A program made the translations under genes and the position numbers. Under the pieces are notes generated by a model. The model saw only the letters and a list, made by a program, of their open reading frames with translations, was not told the origin of the DNA and searched no databases. Source: Alkanophaga liquidiphilum (GTDB taxonomy: Archaea; Halobacteriota; Syntropharchaeia; Alkanophagales; B39-G2). Taken from it: a stretch of DNA of 41,460 nt. The DNA lies in the NCBI GenBank assembly GCA_029259535.1, contig JAPHEF010000013.1, forward strand, positions 1 through 41,460. The letters run 5' to 3'. Shown here piece by piece: positions 37,817 to 41,460 of this stretch (position 1 is the first letter of the stretch; each line of letters starts with the position of its first letter).

Positions 37817-40800
37817 TTAATCATTTTCGGATGTTGCAATGACGATGGCATCGTGGTCCATCCATATCCAAAGCCCATCCTGAGGTGTCACCTCGAAATT
37901 GTTACTCATCATTCCGGCGATGTGGCTTAGGTAGTTCTGGTTGGCGGCGTCCCATTTGGTGATGCTGGTGCAGCCCAACAAGTTACAAATTTCTTCTGCG
38001 CTCCCGCTGATGCCGCCGATGAGGTTCCAGCCGGCTTTGAGCACGTAGGTCGTCGAGTTTAAGGGCACGCCGGTGATTTGCGTGTCGTGGCGGCGTTCGG
38101 AGTAAACCCAGTAGCCCTCTTCGGAGCTGAGCATGAAGTTGTTCGCAGCGGTGTCTCTGACGTGGCTTATGTAAGATTTTGTGGCAGGGTCCCATCGTGT
38201 TATTACGGTGATGTCTGCGGCGTTGCAGAAGCTTTCAGCATCTACGGAGACGTTTAACGGCAGTCCTATGAGGTTCCAGTCGGGATAGAGCATTATGTCC
38301 GCGGAACTGAGCAGCGTGACGTTCGTGCTGTTGATGCCCACGTTTCCTGCTTTGTCAACAGCTTTTACGAGTATGACGTTGGCGCCGCCGTCATGGAGCT
38401 GGACTTCCGCCCGATATTCGTTTCCGTTAATCTCGGCGTCTACGCCGTTTACCGTGATTGACAATATTCCAGAGCCGCTTTCTGCGAATGTGCCTGTTAC
38501 GGTATAAGGATTCTCAAGGGTTTCTACATCGACCTCGTCTATGGTTACTTGAGGTGGCACGGTGTCAAGGGTGAAAGAACGGACGTCTGAGGAAGTGACC
38601 ATGAATGAATCCGTCACCAAGACCTTCCAATACCAAGTGCCATCGGCGAGCTGGACGTATCGGCGGTCAGCGGCGCCGACATTTATGACTCTGAGAGCTG
38701 GGCTGTCGAAGGTGTTTTCGGCGTCTATGTAGAGCGTGAAGTTCAAGGAATCGCCGTCAGGGTCGCCACCATGCCACTCGAAGGCGACGACGGAATCGTT
38801 AAGTATGGCGGCGTTCTCAGGGCTTTCAAGGATTACTAAGGGTGCGGCATTGAGTATCAGGTCGGGGAGGCGTTGAGGCTCTTCGCTCAAGTCAATTGTG
38901 GCGTTAAGTTCCGCCATGCTTTCTCCGAGCGTCGCTGTTATTTTCATCTGGTCGCCGTCGTTGTAGGTTTGGAGATTTGCGAGTTCGAAGGTGTAACTGC
39001 CGTCAGCTGCAGTCGTGGTGTGAAGCGTGCCGCTTTCGTGCGTCAGCGTTACGCTCACGTTCGTTGCGTTTTCGAGGCTGTGCGTGAAGACAAAACCGTA
39101 GACGGTGTGCGGCGGCGCCGGCATGAAGCCGCTCGGCGTAAGTTCGAAGTTGAGCATCTTTGCCTCTCCGGATGAGAGCGAGACCTGTTTGCTCTGGTTG
39201 TTGTAGCCCGCGGCAGATGCTGTTACGATATAGTCACCAGCGGGTAGCGTCATGAGATAAGCGCCCGTCTCGTTCGTTGCGGTTGAGAAGTTGCTTGCTG
39301 AGACCGTTGCGCTCGGTATGGGCGTCCCGGTGGACTTATCCGAAACTATGCCAAAGAGCGATGCTGACGTCGGTGTTGGGGAAGGAGTGGGCGTGGGGGT
39401 TGGAGTTGGCGTCGGTGTCGGTGTTGGGGAAGGCGTTGGTGTTGGAGAAGAGGTAGGTGTTGGAGTTGGAGTTGGCGTTGGAGTTGGCGTCGGTGTTGGC
39501 GTTGGCGTGGGGGTTGGAGTCGGCGTTGGAGCTGAGGTGGTGCGGAATGTCCAGAGGGGGCTTGATGAGGAGGCGTTGTGAGAGTCGGTTGCAACGACTT
39601 TCCAGAAATATTGAGTGTCGTAGCTCAGGGTAAGGCTATAAGTGCGTTCGGAGGTTTGTGCGAGCAGTGGGGGCTCGGGGGTAGTGCCGAAGAAAAGTGA
39701 GTATGTGACGGGGTCGCCGCCGCCGTCGGGGTCGCCGCCGGTCCAGCTAAGCGTGACGTTCACGGGAACGTCGACGGAGTTATTTTCGGGGTGGGGGTCT
39801 GAGGGTGCGTAAGGGGGGTTATTTCCAGACAACGTTTTGAAGTTGTATTCGAGGCTCTGAGCGGTGTTGTCGGCGGCGTCCTTGCTTATGACGACGAAGT
39901 AGTAGGTCGTTCCTGCGGAGAGGTCTGTGAGTTGCATGCTGTGCGAAACTAAGTAGCTTGCGTCGCCTTTCTGATACTCGTAGTTTCCAGCGGAGGTGCC
40001 GTATTTGACCAAGCTCGTGGCGGGCTCGTCGGTCTCCCACGTTATGACAGCGGAGCTTGTTGTTATGTTCGTTACGTTTATATTCAAAATAGAGGGGGGC
40101 GAGCGGTCTATTTTCACGGTGACGTTTTTGACGGGTTCTACGTTCCCGAAAACGTCAACGGAGTAATACCAGAGCGTGAAAGTGCCTTCGGCAGTGAGCG
40201 TGACGTTAAAGGGAGCGTCGCCCGCTACTGACGTCCACGGACCCGTCTGCGAAGTATTAGAGTAATTAGTATAAGCGACGCCAGAATCGTCACTACGAAA
40301 AAAGGTGATGACTACGGGGGTTGAGTTAATCCAGCCTTTTTCGTTAGGCTGTGGCGTGGTGGTGACGGTTGTTGAGGGCGGCGTTTTATCTTCGGTTGGA
40401 GTTGTGAAATTGTATTCGGGACTCTGTGCTGAGTTTCCTGAGGCGTCGGTGCTGTTGACGACGAAGTAGTAAGTCGTTCCTGCGGAGAGGTTTGTTAGGG
40501 TGATGCTGTGTGATAAAACGAGAGATGCATCATGTTTCTGATACTCATAGTTTCCGGCGGAGGTGCCGTATTTGACCAAGCTCGTGGCGGGCTCGTCGGT
40601 TTCCCACGTTATGACAGCGGAGCTTGTTGTTATTTCAGCCACGGTTACGTTTGAAATTAAGGGAGGGGCGGCATCTTCGGGAAGAGTCATGAAGCTATGT
40701 TCTGAGCTTTGAGCAGAATTTCCATAAGCATCTGTTGAATTCACAACAAAGTAGTAGGTAGTGTTCGGGTTCAGATTTGTCAGGGTGATTTGATGGGAAG

Positions 40801-41275
40801 TCGAATAAGTCGAGTCCATTGCCTCTGATGTATAAGCTCCTGGAGATAAGCCGTATTTAACTAAGGAAGTTGCAGGCTTATTGGTTTGCCAAGTTATGGT
40901 TGCTGAGTTTTGGGTTATGTCGGTGACTTGGATGTTCGTTATTGTTAAAGGAGCGCTTGCCGGTCGGTAAGTGACGATGAGCTTTGTTTGGTTTTCATAG
41001 TAGTCGCTGTCTTTCTGCAGGATTCGAATGCTCTTGTAATCGGGGGCGTCGTCCGCCTCCAGCAAGAGCCCGTAATTCGGACCGGAAATCCAGCTCTGCA
41101 CCAAGCTTTCCAAGCCGCTCACGCGTATTTCGCCGGCGTCGCTGACGTTTACCGAGGCTATAAGCTCGCCGAAGTCGCCGCCGGGATTGTCCCATGGCTT
41201 GCCGCTCTGGTATTGGTTCCAAGTAACCTCAAGCTCTCGCCAGTTCTTCGTTACCGGGTAGAAGTTTAAAGTCAT
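37817..41275 (-). CDS. Large extracellular protein with DNRLRE-like, FN3 and Thr-Pro repeat regions; N-terminus disrupted
   Basis: From ATG 41275 the frame gives 1152 residues with no membrane segment. In order they are a partial DNRLRE-like domain (to about 105) and three fibronectin III modules with ATSLVKYG (about 110-470). A further FN3-like module (NPPYAPSDPHPENNSVDVPV), a Thr-Pro linker (about 581-634) and two carboxypeptidase-regulatory-like domains follow (about 640-800, the second with TTTAADGSYTFELANL). Ig-like modules and two C-terminal GWNLIG/DWNLIG repeats (about 1000-1150) close the protein. The frame remains open upstream to a TGA at 41449-41447 and already encodes DNRLRE-like sequence (WYDPGNYRGRGLIKFDLSAI). 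The true start therefore lies further up, behind a frame break or beyond the window. Probably a surface adhesin or sheath protein. Confidence 0.8.
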   Translation of the reverse strand: MTLNFYPVTKNWRELEVTWNQYQSGKPWDNPGGDFGELIASVNVSDAGEIRVSGLESLVQSWISGPNYGLLLEADDAPDYKSIRILQKDSDYYENQTKLIVTYRPASAPLTITNIQVTDITQNSATITWQTNKPATSLVKYGLSPGAYTSEAMDSTYSTSHQITLTNLNPNTTYYFVVNSTDAYGNSAQSSEHSFMTLPEDAAPPLISNVTVAEITTSSAVITWETDEPATSLVKYGTSAGNYEYQKHDASLVLSHSITLTNLSAGTTYYFVVNSTDASGNSAQSPEYNFTTPTEDKTPPSTTVTTTPQPNEKGWINSTPVVITFFRSDDSGVAYTNYSNTSQTGPWTSVAGDAPFNVTLTAEGTFTLWYYSVDVFGNVEPVKNVTVKIDRSPPSILNINVTNITTSSAVITWETDEPATSLVKYGTSAGNYEYQKGDASYLVSHSMQLTDLSAGTTYYFVVISKDAADNTAQSLEYNFKTLSGNNPPYAPSDPHPENNSVDVPVNVTLSWTGGDPDGGGDPVTYSLFFGTTPEPPLLAQTSERTYSLTLSYDTQYFWKVVATDSHNASSSSPLWTFRTTSAPTPTPTPTPTPTPTPTPTPTPTPTPTSSPTPTPSPTPTPTPTPTPTPTPSPTPTSASLFGIVSDKSTGTPIPSATVSASNFSTATNETGAYLMTLPAGDYIVTASAAGYNNQSKQVSLSSGEAKMLNFELTPSGFMPAPPHTVYGFVFTHSLENATNVSVTLTHESGTLHTTTAADGSYTFELANLQTYNDGDQMKITATLGESMAELNATIDLSEEPQRLPDLILNAAPLVILESPENAAILNDSVVAFEWHGGDPDGDSLNFTLYIDAENTFDSPALRVINVGAADRRYVQLADGTWYWKVLVTDSFMVTSSDVRSFTLDTVPPQVTIDEVDVETLENPYTVTGTFAESGSGILSITVNGVDAEINGNEYRAEVQLHDGGANVILVKAVDKAGNVGINSTNVTLLSSADIMLYPDWNLIGLPLNVSVDAESFCNAADITVITRWDPATKSYISHVRDTAANNFMLSSEEGYWVYSERRHDTQITGVPLNSTTYVLKAGWNLIGGISGSAEEICNLLGCTSITKWDAANQNYLSHIAGMMSNNFEVTPQDGLWIWMDHDAIVIATSEND
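39373..39533 (-). repeat. Thr-Pro coding tandem repeat
   Basis: About 160 bases of a six-base-like repeat (plus strand GTTGGAGTTGGCGT and variants) encode an almost uninterrupted (PT)n run with occasional Ser. Codons vary (ACT/ACG/ACC with CCA/CCG/CCC), so the protein repeat is maintained despite synonymous drift. It is a stiff linker between the FN3 part and the C-terminal domains. Confidence 0.9.
39968..40066 (-). repeat. Near-identical FN3 direct repeat, copy 1
   Basis: This 99-base stretch of the third FN3 module matches 40535-40633 with only three mismatches by my count. It encodes the segment ending in EYQK and including DEPATSLVKYGTSAGN. Confidence 0.9.
40535..40633 (-). repeat. Near-identical FN3 direct repeat, copy 2
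   Basis: This is the second copy of the 99-base repeat, in the second FN3 module, 567 bases away from copy 1. The near identity at DNA level, against clear divergence of the rest of the modules, points to recent duplication or gene conversion. Confidence 0.9.
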
Positions 41276-41460
41276 CGGCGCCCCGACCGCATCCAGCGTT
41301 ACCCTCAGCTCCGCTGCAAGAACCTCAGCGTCACTCGGAATCGCCGAAAGGTCGAACTTTATAAGACCCCGCCCACGGTAATTCCCGGGGTCATACCATA
41401 GCTTTCCGACGTATATCTAAGGATTGACTCCGTTGTTGCGGTCTGTCATATACTCGCTCA

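Noticed and set aside
39291..39581. Plus-strand frame with a Val-Gly repeat
   Set aside because: It is the reverse of the Thr-Pro linker of the surface protein; the repeat stays open in several frames by its nature.
41418..41420. In-frame amber codon that could be read as pyrrolysine in the surface protein
   Set aside because: On careful frame counting the TAG is not in the frame of the 1152-residue protein. It lies in a neighbouring frame that also needs a shift to join, so a simple readthrough does not explain the sequence.
1..41460. CRISPR array, insertion sequence or prophage
   Set aside because: No regularly spaced direct repeats, transposase, integrase or flanking inverted repeats were seen on either strand.

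Overview
The window is archaeal and most likely comes from a strictly anaerobic euryarchaeon that uses coenzyme F420. The evidence is an archaeal-order ribosomal protein cluster (with aIF1 and the RNase P subunit p29 inside it), pelota, a queC homologue (in archaea part of archaeosine synthesis), an Ncs6/TtuA-like thiolase, an archaeal HMG-CoA synthase, an F420H2 oxidase-type flavodiiron protein, an FrhB-like protein, AfpA, ADP-forming acetyl-CoA synthetase and a PEF-CTERM surface protein. TATA boxes, TTG/GTG starts and leaderless starts also fit. A Methanosarcinales, ANME-1/Syntrophoarchaeales or Archaeoglobi relative is plausible, but no single marker here fixes the genus.

Layout: 1-4532 (minus) holds a PhoU/TrkA_C protein running off the left edge, ATP-dependent DNA ligase, queC and an unrecognised coiled-coil protein. 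A B3/B4-domain protein diverges from these. A rhodanese gene broken by three frameshifts follows. From 6137 to about 11555 lies an oxygen-defence block: a Fur-family regulator, peroxiredoxin, desulfoferrodoxin, flavodoxin, rubrerythrin, rubredoxin, F420H2 oxidase, iron-sulfur flavoprotein and AfpA. Next come a DUF134 regulator, an Mrp/Nbp35 ATPase interrupted by a 143-residue mini-intein, and a metallo-beta-lactamase-fold protein.

From 14293 to 18766 is a compact ribosomal cluster from uL23 to uL24. It lacks L3/L4 upstream and S4e/L5/S14 downstream, so the usual S10-spc run is cut at both ends. On the minus strand follow iscU/nifU, HMG-CoA synthase (behind a long, highly structured leader), pelota and hypF. 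hisB diverges from hypF.

From 24746 to 33740 a nearly gapless plus-strand run encodes an aminotransferase, the four subunits of a pyruvate/2-oxoacid:ferredoxin oxidoreductase, an FrhB-like iron-sulfur flavoprotein, ADP-forming acetyl-CoA synthetase, a BioD-like/DRTGG protein and APS kinase. Read together, this is a route from an amino acid through a 2-oxoacid and acyl-CoA to an acid plus ATP, with electrons passed to ferredoxin and perhaps F420. After it come a frameshifted archaeal ATPase, a tRNA thiolation protein, a leaderless DUF2325 gene with a small partner, and three secreted proteins sharing one carboxypeptidase-regulatory-like cassette. The last of these is a protein of at least 1152 residues with fibronectin III repeats and a Thr-Pro linker, whose N-terminus is broken close to the right edge.

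The best leads for something undescribed are the structured RNA leader of HMG-CoA synthase and the mini-intein in the Mrp/Nbp35 ATPase. No tRNA, rRNA, CRISPR array or insertion sequence was seen.
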